Assembly (NCBI RefSeq): GCF_002224265.1
Contig: NZ_CP012881.1
Location: 1,364,001 to 1,428,000, forward strand
Source of the DNA: Vibrio vulnificus NBRC 15645 = ATCC 27562
GTDB lineage: Bacteria > Pseudomonadota > Gammaproteobacteria > Enterobacterales > Vibrionaceae
DNA: 64,000 nucleotides
Direction of reading: 5' to 3'
Shown here: in pieces, positions 18,484 through 32,922 of the stretch
Layout: the number at the start of each line of letters is the position of its first letter
How positions within the stretch are numbered: the stretch's first letter is position 1
Translations under genes and position numbers: made by a program
Notes under the pieces: model-generated
Seen by the model: only the letters and a program-made list of their open reading frames with translations
What the model was told of the DNA's origin: nothing
The model's database searches: none

Positions 18484-18635
18484 TTTACCTTGGCACTCAA
18501 ACTTTATGAGTCATTAAATTTGGAATATAAAATTTTAACTTTATTTTCAAATAGATATAAGCAAAGACTCCCTCTTAGTGAGCGCGTACTCATCAAACCA
18601 AACGCTTGTTTGAGCGTTATCTTGCTGGCAAAACA

Positions 18636-18660
18636 TAAAAGGCTGGCACAAGCCAGCCTC
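18636..18660 (-). terminator. Terminator of hemB
   Basis: GAGGCTGGC TTGT GCCAGCC followed by TTTTATG on the minus strand, 25 bp after the hemB stop. Confidence 0.85.
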
Positions 18661-18684
18661 ATAACCTTGGAGGAAGGGTTACCT

Positions 18685-19764
<1,080 letters not shown>

Positions 19765-19876
19765 TCATATCACTACGAAGGCTGCGCGCCAGCAACAATA
19801 AAGAAAAATCGCAAAAATGACCAAATGCTCACACTGGCGTATACTCTGCACACCTTTTGAACGCTGAGATAACCTA

Positions 19877-20647
19877 ATGATTGACACTCATGCCCATATT
19901 TACGCCAAAGAATTTGACCAAGACCGCGACCAGGTTGTGCAACGCGCGCTTGAGCAGGGCATTGAAAAAATCTTGTTGCCAAATATCGACCTCGACTCCA
20001 TTGAACCAATGCTGCGCACCGAAGCTGCGTACCCAAACATCTGCCATTCAATGATGGGCCTGCATCCATGCTATGTGGATAACAATGTGAAGCAGACACT
20101 CGAAACGATCCACGCTTGGTTTGCGAAACATTCGTTCATCGCTGTCGGTGAGATTGGCATCGACTTGTATTGGGATAAAACGTATCAAAAGGAGCAAGAG
20201 TGGGCCTTTGTCACTCAGCTTAATTGGGCAAAAGAGCTGAAACTGCCCGTTGTCATTCATACGCGAGATTCCATTCAAGAAACTCTCAAACTCCTAAAAG
20301 CCGAGCAAGACGGTACATTGAGTGGGGTATTTCACTGCTTTGGTGGTTCAATTGAAGAAGCCAACGCCATCAACGATCTTGGTTTTCATCTAGGACTGGG
20401 AGGGGTGACGACATTTAAGAATGGTGGCATGGACAGTGTCATTCCAAGCCTAGATCTCAACTATGTCATTCTCGAGACGGATTGTCCTTATTTGGCCCCC
20501 GTTCCACATCGCGGCAAAAGGAATGAACCTTCTTATACCCGATTGGTCAATGAGCGGATCGCCGAGCTACGACAACTCTCCAATGAAGAAGTGGCTAAAA
20601 TAACCTCAGAAAATGCCAAACGTTTATTTCACTTACAGGGCAAATAA
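19877..20647 (+). CDS. tatD: TatD family metal-dependent hydrolase
   Basis: Amidohydrolase-fold metal-dependent nuclease family. The 256 residues keep the metal ligands: THAH at residues 3-6, GEIGIDLYW (Glu near 92), VIHTRDS (His near 128), FHCFGG (His near 154) and ETDCPYLAP (Asp near 204). E. coli TatD acts as a 3'-5' exonuclease and is not needed for Tat export. Here the gene is convergent with tatABC rather than the last gene of that operon. It could also be one of the tatD paralogues (ycfH/yjjV), but the neighbourhood favours tatD. Confidence 0.88.
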   Translation: MIDTHAHIYAKEFDQDRDQVVQRALEQGIEKILLPNIDLDSIEPMLRTEAAYPNICHSMMGLHPCYVDNNVKQTLETIHAWFAKHSFIAVGEIGIDLYWDKTYQKEQEWAFVTQLNWAKELKLPVVIHTRDSIQETLKLLKAEQDGTLSGVFHCFGGSIEEANAINDLGFHLGLGGVTTFKNGGMDSVIPSLDLNYVILETDCPYLAPVPHRGKRNEPSYTRLVNERIAELRQLSNEEVAKITSENAKRLFHLQGK

Positions 20648-20823
20648 TGAGCACATCTTAGTGAGTTTTTAGATAAAACCTTGTTTTTACTGTGTAAATG
20701 GTAAATAAACTCATCACTTTTAAGCAATAAATATGAGATCAGAATCACATCCACTAATGGAATTATAAGTGAATTGCATATATGATCTATGCCACAAAAA
20801 TCATAACAAAAGTGAGAAGTTAC

Positions 20824-20940
20824 ATGTGTAATCACAGTATTCACTTACAACGTCATCATCGCTCCTTCTGGCAAAAAATCATCGGCATCAAAGAGATTTA
20901 TATTTGCCAAAATTGTGGTCATACGATCAAAGTGAGATAA
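20824..20940 (+). CDS. 38-residue putative zinc-binding protein
   Basis: A short ORF not matched to any family I know. Its product starts MCNHSIHLQRHH and ends IYICQNCGHTIKVR, with a CxxC knuckle at the C-terminus and Cys/His at the N-terminus. That could complete a small zinc ribbon. GAGAAG sits 5-6 nt before the ATG. The stop codon abuts a strong terminator at 20939, which argues for a real transcript. The upstream 170 nt is AT-rich with TATATGAT as a possible -10. Could be chance. Confidence 0.5.
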   Translation: MCNHSIHLQRHHRSFWQKIIGIKEIYICQNCGHTIKVR

Positions 20941-20970
20941 AAAAAGCGGCTTCATGAAGCCGCTTTTTTA
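20939..20970. terminator. Bidirectional terminator between the small ORF and tatC
   Basis: AAAAAGCGGCTTCA / TGAAGCCGCTTTTTT forms a perfect stem with A and T tracts on either side, directly between the converging ends of the 38-codon ORF and tatC. Confidence 0.9.
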
Positions 20971-21720
20971 TTATTCTTGCCCTTGTTCTTCACTTTCCTC
21001 TTTGCAGGTATAGAAACGCGCAAAGAACAAACCGACTTCGAACAACAAACACATCGGAATGGCCAATAGGGTTTGCGAAATCATATCTGGCGGAGTTAAC
21101 AGCATCCCTACGATAAACGCACCAACAATAATATAGGGGCGTTTTTCGCTTAAGCTCTTCGGATCGGTTGCTCCTGTCCAGCACAGCAAAATGATCGCTA
21201 CTGGTACCTCAAAAGCAATACCAAATGCTAAAAACAGCGCTAAAACAAAATCCAAATAACTGGCGATGTCGGTGGCAAACTCGACGCCACCCAAAGAGAT
21301 GGCGGTGAAAAAGCCAAACACCAGAGGAAAGACAACGTAGTAAGCAAACGCCACGCCGCAATAAAACAATAACGAACTGGAAGCCAACAATGGCATGATT
21401 AAGCGACGCTCATGCTTATACAGGCCAGGCGCCACAAACGCCCAAACCTGATAAAGAATAAACGGCACAGCCAAAAAGACCGCCACGATCAAAGTCAATT
21501 TGAGCGGCGTAAAAAACGGTGAAGCCACATCCGTTGCGATCATCGTCGCCCCTTCAGGAAGACGCTCCACCAGCGGCGCCGAGATAAACTCGTATATTTC
21601 ACCAGAAAAATAGATTAGACCGACAAAAACAATCAACACTGCAAGGAGCGCTTTCAATAAGCGATTACGCAGTTCTAACAAGTGGCTAATCAAAGGTTGA
21701 GTCTGCTCAACGGTAGACAT
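20971..21720 (-). CDS. tatC: Sec-independent protein translocase TatC
   Basis: Inner-membrane receptor of the twin-arginine translocase that binds RR signal peptides together with TatB. The 249 residues show six membrane segments and the family N-terminus ([15 protein letters not shown], with the conserved LxELRxR motif). The first periplasmic loop follows, containing [24 protein letters not shown]. The C-terminus is cytoplasmic and acidic. It is the last gene of the tatABC operon on the minus strand, 66 bp after tatB. Confidence 0.97.
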   Translation of the reverse strand: MSTVEQTQPLISHLLELRNRLLKALLAVLIVFVGLIYFSGEIYEFISAPLVERLPEGATMIATDVASPFFTPLKLTLIVAVFLAVPFILYQVWAFVAPGLYKHERRLIMPLLASSSLLFYCGVAFAYYVVFPLVFGFFTAISLGGVEFATDIASYLDFVLALFLAFGIAFEVPVAIILLCWTGATDPKSLSEKRPYIIVGAFIVGMLLTPPDMISQTLLAIPMCLLFEVGLFFARFYTCKEESEEQGQE

Positions 21721-21786
21721 GTCAAACCTCTAGAATCAAAACGGATCAAAAAAGAGCTACCCAAAGAGTAGCTCCCCTATGTGAGA

Positions 21787-22179
21787 CTATTCGGACTTGG
21801 TATTTGCCGCCGATGTTTTTGCCGCCTCAGTTTGATGAGTCACATCACTAGACGAGCTGGACGTGGCTTCATTTTTGGCTGACACATCTGCGTATGGGCG
21901 ATTCACCGACTGAGCTGCTTGTTTTAGCTGCTCCACAGACGCTTTCAGGTCTGGCGAAAGTTCTTCCATCCCCATTTGCTCTGCTTTACGCAAGTTTTCT
22001 TGTAGCTCCTGAACTTTGAGCTCATGAGCTAACTCGTCTTTAACGCTATTTGCCATGCTTTTTGCTGCACCAACAAATCGCGCCACACTACGAATCGCAT
22101 GCGGCAAACGCTCTGGCCCTAAAACAACCAGACCCACGACAAATATCAATACCAGTTCCCAAAAACCGATATCAAACAC
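21787..22179 (-). CDS. tatB: Sec-independent protein translocase TatB
   Basis: TatC partner in signal-peptide recognition. The 130 residues (E. coli 171) start [23 protein letters not shown]: a short N-terminal membrane helix, the conserved Gly-Pro hinge and then an amphipathic helix ([14 protein letters not shown]). The C-terminal third is a Ser/Ala/Thr-rich, probably disordered tail. It starts 3 nt after the tatA stop. Confidence 0.96.
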   Translation of the reverse strand: MFDIGFWELVLIFVVGLVVLGPERLPHAIRSVARFVGAAKSMANSVKDELAHELKVQELQENLRKAEQMGMEELSPDLKASVEQLKQAAQSVNRPYADVSAKNEATSSSSSDVTHQTEAAKTSAANTKSE

Positions 22180-22182
22180 TTA

Positions 22183-22419
22183 TTACGCCTGCTCTTTGTC
22201 TTTTTTAGTTTCGGTCGCAGCTTGTTTGTTTTGCTGCTCTAGACTTTTCGGCTCAAAGTCTGCGTCTTTCTTCTCAGACTCTTCTTCGTTCATTGCTTTT
22301 TTGAAGCCTTTAATTGCGCCGCCTAAATCACTACCAATACCGCGCAGTTTTTTAGTTCCGAATAGCAATACAACGATGACAGCAATAATCAACAGTTGCC
22401 AGATACTGATACCACCCAT
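22183..22419 (-). CDS. tatA: Sec-independent protein translocase TatA
   Basis: Pore-forming Tat subunit, 78 residues. [29 protein letters not shown] shows the membrane helix, the FGTKKL hinge and the amphipathic helix ending [14 protein letters not shown] charged cytoplasmic tail rich in Glu and Lys follows. It opens the tatABC unit, 51 bp after ubiB. GAGG precedes the ATG. Confidence 0.96.
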   Translation of the reverse strand: MGGISIWQLLIIAVIVVLLFGTKKLRGIGSDLGGAIKGFKKAMNEEESEKKDADFEPKSLEQQNKQAATETKKDKEQA

Positions 22420-22470
22420 TCTTTTTACCTCGGGTCTTTTGTAACAAAAATTAGATCAAGAGTTTAACGT

Positions 22471-24105
22471 CTAACGACGATAAGCTCGCCAACTGAACAG
22501 CCAAAATGTGACGCCTGCAATAGCCGTCGCCAGTGAAAGCTGTTCATAAGTGTGGTCCACCAATATTGCCGAGCATACGACTAATGTGGCCCCAACACCA
22601 AATAAAAACTTTCCTGTTGCCTGCTGGCGCTTGCTGGCTCGATAGCCTTGGTAAAGCTGATCCATTCTCTGGTTCATCGCTTTGCCCTGTTTGAGGCTGT
22701 CATACAGCAACTCCGGCAGTTCAGGTAATTTTTCCGCCCAATAAGGCGCGCGGTCTTTTATTGCATTGATCAACGCCTTAGGACCAACTTGATTCATCAT
22801 CCACTCTTCAAGGAAGGGTTTTGCGGTTTCCCAGAGATCAAGTTGAGGGTAAAGCTGGCGCCCTAACCCTTCCACATACAGCAAGGTTTTTTGCAATAAC
22901 ACCAGTTGTGGCTGAACTTCCATATTGAATCGCCTTGCGGTATTGAATAGGTTCAATAGCACATGACCAAAGGAGATTTCACACAACGGTTTGGCAAAAA
23001 TCGGCTCACAAACAATACGAATCGCAAATTCAAATTCATCAATATTAGTGTCTGCTGGTACCCAGCCAGAGTCCACATGCAGCTCGGCTACACGTCGATA
23101 GTCACGATTAAAAAACGCCAAAAAGTTTTCTGCTAAATAGCGTTTATCTTCGCTATTTAATGTGCCAACAATGCCACAATCCAAACCAATCCATTGGGGG
23201 TTCTCGGGATGTTCAGGGTTAACAAACACGTTCCCTGGATGCATGTCTGCATGGAAGAAGCTGTCGCGAAAAACCTGGGTAAAGAATACACTCACCCCTC
23301 TTTCTGCCAACAACTTCATGTTGGTGCCATTCGCTTTCAAGCCTGCAATATCCGAGACTTGGATGCCATATATTCGCTCAGAAACCATGACAGTTTCATT
23401 ACTAAAGTCCGGATAAACTTCAGGAACATATAACTCTTCACTGCCGGTAAAATTGCGTCTTAGCTGTATCGCATTGGCCGCTTCGCGACGCAAATCAAGC
23501 TCGTCCAGTAAGGTTTTCTCATACTCTCGAACCACTTCGATTGGTTTAAGACGACGTGCTTCAGGCATTGCTTTGGCGACTATACGCGCCATACGTCGCA
23601 TCAGTTTTAGATCTGCATCAATGATGGGACGAATATCTGGGCGAATGACCTTTAATACCACTTCTTGGTTAGTCGTTTTCAGCTTGGCGGTATGCACCTG
23701 CGCAATGGAGGCCGACGCTAAAGGAACCAGGTCAAAATCACTAAACCAAGTTTCTAGAGGCCCACCGAGCGCTTGCTCCATTTGCGCTTTCGCCAATGCA
23801 CCATCAAAAGGCGAGACTTGATCTTGCAGCAGTGCAAGCGGGTCTGCAATGTGAGGAGGAAACAGATCGCGACGAGTAGACAACATCTGGCCAAACTTAA
23901 TCCAAACAGGACCTAGCTCTTGCAGGGCAAGACGTAGACGATCCCCTAACGGCTTTTCTGGATGCTGATTCTTAAGCCAAAACAAGCTTTTGCGCACCCA
24001 ACGTGGTGCTTTGGCAAGTTGATGGTCTGGCAATAGGTCATCCAAACCATATTCAAGCTGAACTTTAATGATGCGATAAAGGCGCTTTAGCTCTGTCGGG
24101 GTCAT
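22471..24105 (-). CDS. ubiB: Ubiquinone biosynthesis atypical kinase/ATPase UbiB
   Basis: ADCK/COQ8-family ATPase supporting the ubiquinone biosynthesis complex, 544 residues (E. coli 546). The family KxGQ motif appears in [16 protein letters not shown], and the kinase-like core has [11 protein letters not shown] and GLDCGIVG in place of HRD and DFG. Two C-terminal membrane helices (about 495-540) anchor it to the inner membrane. Its ATG overlaps the stop of ubiJ (ATGA-type overlap at 24102-24105), so the two are translationally coupled. Confidence 0.97.
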   Translation of the reverse strand: MTPTELKRLYRIIKVQLEYGLDDLLPDHQLAKAPRWVRKSLFWLKNQHPEKPLGDRLRLALQELGPVWIKFGQMLSTRRDLFPPHIADPLALLQDQVSPFDGALAKAQMEQALGGPLETWFSDFDLVPLASASIAQVHTAKLKTTNQEVVLKVIRPDIRPIIDADLKLMRRMARIVAKAMPEARRLKPIEVVREYEKTLLDELDLRREAANAIQLRRNFTGSEELYVPEVYPDFSNETVMVSERIYGIQVSDIAGLKANGTNMKLLAERGVSVFFTQVFRDSFFHADMHPGNVFVNPEHPENPQWIGLDCGIVGTLNSEDKRYLAENFLAFFNRDYRRVAELHVDSGWVPADTNIDEFEFAIRIVCEPIFAKPLCEISFGHVLLNLFNTARRFNMEVQPQLVLLQKTLLYVEGLGRQLYPQLDLWETAKPFLEEWMMNQVGPKALINAIKDRAPYWAEKLPELPELLYDSLKQGKAMNQRMDQLYQGYRASKRQQATGKFLFGVGATLVVCSAILVDHTYEQLSLATAIAGVTFWLFSWRAYRR

Positions 24106-24707
24106 GCTTTCTCCAACAGTTTTTGCAGACGAGCTTCTAGTCTGGCGAGATCACTTTTGGCATCGTCCACTTGGTCACAGAAGTAAGCCACTTCCAATGG
24201 TCCAGGTGCCAGACGCCATTCTTCGGTAATCACCTGAGCAAGATGATGCTGTTGCTTTTTTGCTTGACGGCCGACAAAGCCACCAACATTCTTTACACCC
24301 TGAGCCAAAGAGTGAGCGACCACATCCCCAGTGACACGCGATACCCATTCCTCCACATCCGGTTTTGCATCCGAGATGAGCTGAGCAAACTTCTGCGCTA
24401 ATTGAATGTCCCCTTCAAGGATCAGCTTGTCTTGCTTAATCAGCTTCGTGATATTGGCCTGCTCTTTCAGATCAGGCAACACCGCTAATTTAAGCGACAA
24501 ATAACAATCCGGTTGGCCTTCATAATTGGCTAATACATCAATCTGTTGGCTAAAAATAAACGTCAACGTTTTGTTCACCTCTTGGAGATGAACTTGGATC
24601 ACTTGCCCCTTTAAACGTAATAAACGCTTTTCGAGATCCGGATTGTCTTTTACCAGCACATTGAGGCTAGTTTCAATCACTGCGGTAATGAGTGGTTCAA
24701 ATGGCAT
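24102..24707 (-). CDS. ubiJ: Ubiquinone biosynthesis accessory factor UbiJ (SCP2 domain)
   Basis: Lipid-binding SCP2-domain protein that pairs with UbiK and scaffolds the soluble ubiquinone biosynthesis complex. The 201 residues equal the E. coli length. An N-terminal hydrophobic start ([19 protein letters not shown]) leads into the SCP2 domain (about 15-110) and a C-terminal helical, coiled-coil-like segment ([23 protein letters not shown]). It lies between ubiE (8-bp gap) and ubiB (overlap). Confidence 0.94.
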   Translation of the reverse strand: MPFEPLITAVIETSLNVLVKDNPDLEKRLLRLKGQVIQVHLQEVNKTLTFIFSQQIDVLANYEGQPDCYLSLKLAVLPDLKEQANITKLIKQDKLILEGDIQLAQKFAQLISDAKPDVEEWVSRVTGDVVAHSLAQGVKNVGGFVGRQAKKQQHHLAQVITEEWRLAPGPLEVAYFCDQVDDAKSDLARLEARLQKLLEKA

Positions 24708-24715
24708 GGAGGCTC

Positions 24716-25498
24716 CTAAAACTTGTAGCCACGATGCAGGGCAACAATGCCACCCGTCAAATTGTAGTATGAGGTATTTTCAAAGCCTGCTTCTTGCATC
24801 ATCCCCTTAAGGGTCTCTTGATCAGGATGCATGCGAATCGATTCGGCCAAGTAACGGTAGCTATCGGCATCGTTCGCGACTAACTCACCCATCTTCGGTA
24901 ATAGGTGGAAAGAGTACGCGTCATACACCTTAGATAACGGATCAAAGACAGGTTTGGAAAATTCCAATACCAACAAACGACCACCCGGCTTGAGCACTCG
25001 GAACATCGAGCGAAGCGCTTTATCTTTGTCAGTCACGTTACGTAGGCAGAAACTGATGGTAATAATGTCAAAGTAATCATCCGGAAATGGCAATTCCTCG
25101 GCATTCGCTTGTACGTAATGAACGTTACCGACAATGCCGCTGTCTCGTAGTTTGTCACGACCGACATTGAGCATAGAATTATTGATGTCAGCGAGAATGA
25201 CATGACCCTTTTCACCGACGATACGGGAAAACTTGGCAGTCAAATCTCCTGTGCCACCACCTAAATCTAATACTCTCTGACCAGGACGAGCACCACTGCA
25301 ATCGATGGTAAAGCGCTTCCACAAACGATGAATTCCCCCTGACATCAGGTCGTTCATAATGTCGTATTTGGCCGCGACTGAATGAAATACTTGAGCAACC
25401 TTAGCGACTTTTTCTTCTTTCGCTACGGTAGTGAAACCAAAATGCGTGGTTTCTGATGATTCTAAAGCTGTATTCGATTGCACGCTGATGTCCGTCAT
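24716..25498 (-). CDS. ubiE: Ubiquinone/menaquinone C-methyltransferase UbiE
   Basis: SAM-dependent C-methylation of demethylmenaquinol and the ubiquinone precursor. The 260 residues carry the family motif [20 protein letters not shown] motif [26 protein letters not shown] and a C-terminus ending [12 protein letters not shown]. The ATG shares its A with the stop of rmuC (TAATG, 25496-25500), suggesting coupling. First of the ubiEJB block. Confidence 0.97.
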   Translation of the reverse strand: MTDISVQSNTALESSETTHFGFTTVAKEEKVAKVAQVFHSVAAKYDIMNDLMSGGIHRLWKRFTIDCSGARPGQRVLDLGGGTGDLTAKFSRIVGEKGHVILADINNSMLNVGRDKLRDSGIVGNVHYVQANAEELPFPDDYFDIITISFCLRNVTDKDKALRSMFRVLKPGGRLLVLEFSKPVFDPLSKVYDAYSFHLLPKMGELVANDADSYRYLAESIRMHPDQETLKGMMQEAGFENTSYYNLTGGIVALHRGYKF

Positions 25499-27084
25499 TA
25501 TTTTTCCTCTTGGGCAGTGCGGTTCGATTGAGGGCCGAAATGGTTTTCTTGGCCCAAGACTGCGGTCGAATAGTTTACTTTATCCTCAACGGGATGTCTT
25601 TCTACTAAAGAGTCATTTTGTGCTAATTGAGTTAAATCCGCCGAGATAGGGCGTTTGACTTCAACACCCAGCTCTTTGAAACTTTCCGCCTGACGAATGA
25701 CATTTCCTCGCCCGGTCACCAATTTGTTCATTGCCCCTTGGTAACTTTGGTTAGCTTTATCCAGCGCTCCGCCTAAGTTTTGCATATCATCGACAAACAA
25801 GCGCAGCTTGTCGTATAGCTTACTTGCTCGCTGTGCAATGATCTTCGCGTTCTGGCTCTGACGCTCATTGCGCCAGAGGTTATCAATGGTTCTCAGAGCA
25901 ACCAGTAATGTGGTTGGACTCACCAAGATAATATTTTGTTCCATCGCATCTTTGACCAGGCTCGGATCAGCTTGTATTGCTAATTGGAAAGCGGGCTCGA
26001 CAGGTATAAACATCAGCACATAGTCCAAGGAGTGAATACCTTTGAGCTGGTGATAATCTTTTACACTTAATCCTTTAATATGCGCACGAATCGCAGCAAG
26101 GTGATTGGACAACTCAATGTCGCGCTCGCTGTCCGACTCCGCATGGAAATAGCGCTCATAGGCCACCAACGTCATTTTGGAGTCGATCACCACTTGCTTA
26201 TCTTGAGGTAAATAGACGATCACGTCGGGTTGATAGCGTTTACCCGCTTCATTTTGCAAACTGACCTGAGTCTGATATTCATGCCCTTCGCGTAATCCTG
26301 ATTCCGCAAGCACACGCGCCAGCACCACTTCTCCCCAGTTTCCTTGCTGCTTATTGTCTCCTTTGAGCGCTTGCGTAAGGTTCACAGCTTCACGAGTCAT
26401 CTGCTCATTCAAGCGTTGTAAATTTTTCAACTCATGCACAAGCGTATGACGTTCTTTGGCTTCATAACTGAAACTATCATTGACCTGCTTCTTAAAGCCT
26501 TCTAACTGCTCTTTTAAAGGGGATAATAGTCCTTCTAAGCTGAGGCGGTTTTGTTGATCAACCTTAGCGGTTTTTTCTTCAAAAAGTTGATTCGCAAGAT
26601 GCTCAAACTGCTGTTTCAAGCGTACCTCTGCTTGTTCCAGAATTTGCAGCTTCTCCTGATTAGCTTGATTCAGTTGCTCATGACGAACCTGCTGCTCACG
26701 CAGTTGTGTCTCTAATTTTGCGTTGTGTTCCCTTAGCGCCGTTAACTCATCAAAGTATTGTTGACGCTCTTGTTTTACCGCATCGAAGTAGCGTAGTTTC
26801 TCAATTGCGGCCATCAACTTACCATGGGTTTGTTTGACCTCATAGGCCGCCTGATCGCGCTCCTGATCATAATCATCCAACTCCGTTTGAAGCTGTTGCA
26901 TTCCGTGCTGCAGTTGTTCGATTTTACTGGCAGATAAGCGTTGTTCACTTTCTAGCTGTTGTTGCAACAACTGATTCACCACCTCTAGCTTCTGGCGCTG
27001 CCACCAAGCGGCTAAAATTGCAGTCGATAGCGAAGAAAAAAGGGTCAGCAGAAGGGAAGCTTGGTTATCTATAATCCATTGCAT
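25498..27084 (-). CDS. rmuC: DNA recombination protein RmuC
   Basis: Limits DNA rearrangements at inverted repeats in E. coli; a probable nuclease. The product is 528 residues from the chosen ATG. An N-terminal membrane helix ([22 protein letters not shown]) is followed by a long coiled coil (about 25-200). The RmuC domain has a PD-(D/E)XK-like core, [24 protein letters not shown] start 12 codons earlier (27120) is open but has no Shine-Dalgarno. rmuC-ubiE order is as in E. coli. Confidence 0.93.
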   Translation of the reverse strand: MQWIIDNQASLLLTLFSSLSTAILAAWWQRQKLEVVNQLLQQQLESEQRLSASKIEQLQHGMQQLQTELDDYDQERDQAAYEVKQTHGKLMAAIEKLRYFDAVKQERQQYFDELTALREHNAKLETQLREQQVRHEQLNQANQEKLQILEQAEVRLKQQFEHLANQLFEEKTAKVDQQNRLSLEGLLSPLKEQLEGFKKQVNDSFSYEAKERHTLVHELKNLQRLNEQMTREAVNLTQALKGDNKQQGNWGEVVLARVLAESGLREGHEYQTQVSLQNEAGKRYQPDVIVYLPQDKQVVIDSKMTLVAYERYFHAESDSERDIELSNHLAAIRAHIKGLSVKDYHQLKGIHSLDYVLMFIPVEPAFQLAIQADPSLVKDAMEQNIILVSPTTLLVALRTIDNLWRNERQSQNAKIIAQRASKLYDKLRLFVDDMQNLGGALDKANQSYQGAMNKLVTGRGNVIRQAESFKELGVEVKRPISADLTQLAQNDSLVERHPVEDKVNYSTAVLGQENHFGPQSNRTAQEEK

Positions 27085-27215
27085 AATAAGGCGTTCTAAG
27101 AAAAGAGATGCGTGTTTCAATGGTATTTACATACTGGATAAATGTCCAGTTTGTTGCACAGAAAATCCTCGCTTACACTAGGTGCTTTGCTTGCTGACTA
27201 TCATTTTGAGGATTT

Positions 27216-28124
27216 ATGAACGAGCGTCGCGCCCTAGGATTCGGGCTTTCTGCTGTATTGTTATGGTCTACTGTAGCGACCGCCTTTAAACTTACGCTCG
27301 CTGAGTTTAGCCCTATCCAAATGCTCACCGTGGCCAGTGTTGTTTCTGCAATGGCCCTTCTCACGATTTGTGCCCTACAAGGAAAACTGACACAAATCAG
27401 TACTACTTTCTTATCAAATCCTTGGTATTACTTACTACTAGGGCTGATCAACCCATTAGCCTACTACCTCATTTTATTTAAAGCCTACGATCTGTTACCT
27501 GCCTCTCAGGCACAAGCGATCAACTATAGCTGGGCCATCACACTGACACTAATGGCTGCCGTGTTTCTTGGGCAGAAAATTCGTAAGCAAGATTGGGTTG
27601 CCTGTGTATTCAGCTACGTTGGCGTGATTGTCATTGCCACAAAGGGCGATTTATTAGGGCTATCATTTGAAAGCCCTGTGGGCGTAGCGCTAGCACTCAC
27701 GTCGACTTTACTTTGGGCTGGGTACTGGATCCTTAATACTAAAAACCAAGCCGATCCTATTGTTGGTGTCTTGCTTGGTTTCTTAGTCGCTATTCCTTTT
27801 GCCATTGCTTTAACGGCCATCGAAGGCCAGTCATGGGGGCAGATTTCGACGCAGGGCTGGCTTGCTGTCACTTATGTTGGCCTGTTTGAAATGGGAGTGA
27901 CTTTTGTCCTATGGCTATCTGCACTGAAGCTAACCAATAACACGGCAAGGATCAGCAACCTCATTTTCGCCTCACCTTTTATCTCTCTCATGCTACTTTC
28001 CTCCATAATTGGTGAGGAAATTCACCCTACAACCCTCATTGGCTTGATGCTCATTATTGCAGGACTCGTTATTCAGCAGATCAAATGGGGTAAAAAAAAG
28101 CTCACTGCCGCGGATCGCTCTTAA
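27216..28124 (+). CDS. EamA/DMT-family transporter
   Basis: Inner-membrane carrier of the drug/metabolite transporter superfamily; substrate unknown. The 302 residues have about ten membrane helices in two EamA repeats (about 5-140 and 150-290). The characteristic first-helix motif LLWSTVATAFKLTL and a lysine-rich C-terminus are present. GAGG lies 5 nt before the ATG. It diverges from rmuC and converges on the HDOD gene with a gap of only 17 bp and no clear terminator. Confidence 0.9.
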   Translation: MNERRALGFGLSAVLLWSTVATAFKLTLAEFSPIQMLTVASVVSAMALLTICALQGKLTQISTTFLSNPWYYLLLGLINPLAYYLILFKAYDLLPASQAQAINYSWAITLTLMAAVFLGQKIRKQDWVACVFSYVGVIVIATKGDLLGLSFESPVGVALALTSTLLWAGYWILNTKNQADPIVGVLLGFLVAIPFAIALTAIEGQSWGQISTQGWLAVTYVGLFEMGVTFVLWLSALKLTNNTARISNLIFASPFISLMLLSSIIGEEIHPTTLIGLMLIIAGLVIQQIKWGKKKLTAADRS

Positions 28125-28141
28125 CGGATACTGGCTTACCG

Positions 28142-28969
28142 CTAACTAAACATGTTGTAAGCCATTTCACTTCCTTGCCCTCTGATTTGATCGATCACAA
28201 AGGCACGTCCGGGAGTAATGCCCAGCGCCGCTGCCGCAGGATGTTCAGCCAAGTAATGTTGCTTTTCCTCTTCCTCTAACATCGAATCCCAGCGCTTATT
28301 GATGTCTCTTGCTAAGTAGAGCAAGCAAGCTAACCGTTTGGCTATTTTAGCCTTGCCAGGATGATTGATGTTTTCAATAGCATCTTTCATTTCTGGCGGA
28401 AACTTCCAAGCTTCAGCTAGCTTCGCCCCAAGTTCCGTCGCATCCGTGCCTAATACCTCTCTTTGTGCACTTAACGAGGACTGCCCTTCAGCGATTTTAT
28501 TGCTGATTTCTATCGCCTGTTCAGGCACCAAAGAGTGAATCATCAACTCTCCAATATTGTGCAGTACACCCGTGGTAAAGACTTCATTGGCATCCAACTT
28601 CGCTTGATCTGCTAATTTGCTCGCAATCATCGCAACTTCAAAGGTATTGGCCCAATAATCCTTGATATTCAATGTTTCAATTTTGGGGAACGCGCTGTAG
28701 AGAATTGAAGAAGAAACAAGAGTACGAACAGCCCCACTCCCAACACGAATAACCGCTTCATTGAGGTTGGAAAGAGGTTTGTTACCGGCAAAATGTGCCG
28801 AGTTAGCCATTCTGAGTAATCGGGCACTGAGTACCTGATCCATCGCCAATTTTTTTGATAGCTCAGAAAAATCAAAATTATCTCGATTGACCATCTCAAG
28901 TAATTCTTGCAGCACACTCTCAATCCGAGGTAATTCGTTGAGACGTGAAATCAGAGCTTCTTGGGACAT
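28142..28969 (-). CDS. HDOD domain signalling protein
   Basis: Stand-alone HDOD-domain protein of 275 residues. The domain covers about residues 10-205 (LPRIESVLQELLEM…, LLRMANSAHF, TTGVLHNIGELMIH). HDOD proteins are HD-like but usually lack the full metal-binding pattern and act in signalling, often near cyclic-di-GMP or chemotaxis systems. The single HN instead of HD in VLHNIGELM agrees with a non-catalytic role. The C-terminal 60 residues have no recognised domain. AGGAGAGAGGT precedes the ATG. Confidence 0.88.
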   Translation of the reverse strand: MSQEALISRLNELPRIESVLQELLEMVNRDNFDFSELSKKLAMDQVLSARLLRMANSAHFAGNKPLSNLNEAVIRVGSGAVRTLVSSSILYSAFPKIETLNIKDYWANTFEVAMIASKLADQAKLDANEVFTTGVLHNIGELMIHSLVPEQAIEISNKIAEGQSSLSAQREVLGTDATELGAKLAEAWKFPPEMKDAIENINHPGKAKIAKRLACLLYLARDINKRWDSMLEEEEKQHYLAEHPAAAALGITPGRAFVIDQIRGQGSEMAYNMFS

Positions 28970-29070
28970 ACCTCTCTCCTTAGACTGTCGTGTTACTTAA
29001 TTAATATAGGACACATTAAGCAAGATAGACTCCTCGTTCACTATTTAGTTTTTGGTATTGATTGAAAGTC

Positions 29071-29097
29071 AGTTAGGAGCCTTAAACCAACCTAACT
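29071..29097. repeat. Short inverted repeat before the IS630 remnant
   Basis: AGTTAGG (29071-29077) and CCTAACT (29091-29097) are perfect 7-bp arms around a 13-nt loop, about 50 bp before the transposase remnant. It could be part of an element end or a stem-loop; no matching copy was seen on the other side. Confidence 0.35.
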
Positions 29098-29146
29098 AAA
29101 AATATGATCTAATTGAAGCTGTTACTTCTTCGTGATAAATGACGCT

Positions 29147-29642
29147 ATGGACAGTCTCAATAACCTTGATTTCAAAAAACTTGCTAGCCAACAAAAATCT
29201 ATTCAAATGAAGATGCGATTACTCGCATTGGCCCACTTTAAAGAGGGTCACTCTCGAACCCAAATCGCCAAGTTTCTTAAGGTAAGCCGAACTAGTGTTA
29301 ATAAATGGGTTCAAACTTTTCTTGAAGAAGGATTAGAAGGGCTGAAGGAAAAACCAAGAACGGGTCTCCCAGCATTTCTTAACGCGGAGCAGCGAGAACA
29401 ATTAAGTCAGTATCATCAAGCTCCCACCCTATTCTCCAGAGCTAAACCCGATAGAACAAGTGTGGAGTGGGTTAAGACAACACTATCTCGCCAATCCATC
29501 TTTTGCGGATTACGAAGACATTGTCTCCAAAGCATGTAGGGCTTGGAAGAGTTTTTTGGAATGTTCGGCCAGAGTCAGACAGATGTGCTCGAGAAGATGG
29601 ATAGACCTGACAGTTAATTTTCCAGATTGGTATGACATGAGC
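29147..29642 (+). pseudogene. IS630-family transposase remnant with internal deletion
   Basis: The N-terminal about 88 codons encode the IS630-type helix-turn-helix (RTQIAKFLKVSRTSVNKWV, then LEGLKEKPRTG). At about 29410 the frame shifts directly into the C-terminal catalytic segment IIKLPPYSPELNPIEQVW. The central part with the first two catalytic aspartates is missing, so the gene is dead. The junction lies in AGTCAGTATCATC, where both ends could share a short repeat. No intact terminal repeats were recognised. The remnant sits right behind the end of the tandem rRNA operons. Confidence 0.85.
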
Positions 29643-29687
29643 AAGATGCATTCCCTTGAAAGAAAAATTCATCACGCTGAAAACGAC

Positions 29688-29713
29688 AAAACCCAGTCCG
29701 AAGACTGGGTTTC
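29688..29713 (-). terminator. Terminator of the rRNA/tRNA-Asp transcript
   Basis: AAACCCAGTC TTCG GACTGGGTTTTGTCG on the minus strand: an 8-bp GC-rich stem with a stable TTCG tetraloop, 9 bp beyond tRNA-Asp. Confidence 0.85.
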
Positions 29714-29721
29714 TAAATAAG

Positions 29722-29798
29722 TGGCGGAGCGGACGGGACTCGAACCCGCGACCCCCGGCGTGACAGGCCGGTATTCTAACCAACTGAACTACCGCTCC
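29722..29798 (-). tRNA. tRNA-Asp (GTC)
   Basis: 77 nt including encoded CCA. Acceptor GGAGCGG pairs with CCGCTCC, the anticodon loop is CTGTCAC (GTC), and the T loop is TTCGAGT. It is nearly identical to E. coli tRNA-Asp. It is the last gene of rRNA operon A, behind its 5S gene. Confidence 0.98.
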
Positions 29799-29826
29799 GC
29801 ACTGGTTAGACCTAAGTCTAAATTAA

Positions 29827-29946
29827 AAGCCTGGCGATGTTCTACTCTCACATGGGGAAACCCCACACTACCATCGACGCTATTTCGTTTCACTTCTGAG
29901 TTCGGAATGGGTTCAGGTGGGTCCAAAACGCTATGGTCGCCAAGCA
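29827..29946 (-). rRNA. rrf: 5S ribosomal RNA, operon A
   Basis: About 120 nt, starting TGCTTGGCGACCATAGCG and ending CATCGCCAGGC, with the conserved CCGAACTCAGAAGTGAAAC segment. The ends pair with each other. Identical to the operon B copy as far as I compared. Confidence 0.96.
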
Positions 29947-30033
29947 AATTCTTAAAATTCGGAAAGCTGTCTGCGTTCTCTACACATTCAATTCGTTCTT
30001 GCTTTGAGTCCATCAAAACCCTTTGGGTGTTGT

Positions 30034-32922
<2,889 letters not shown>

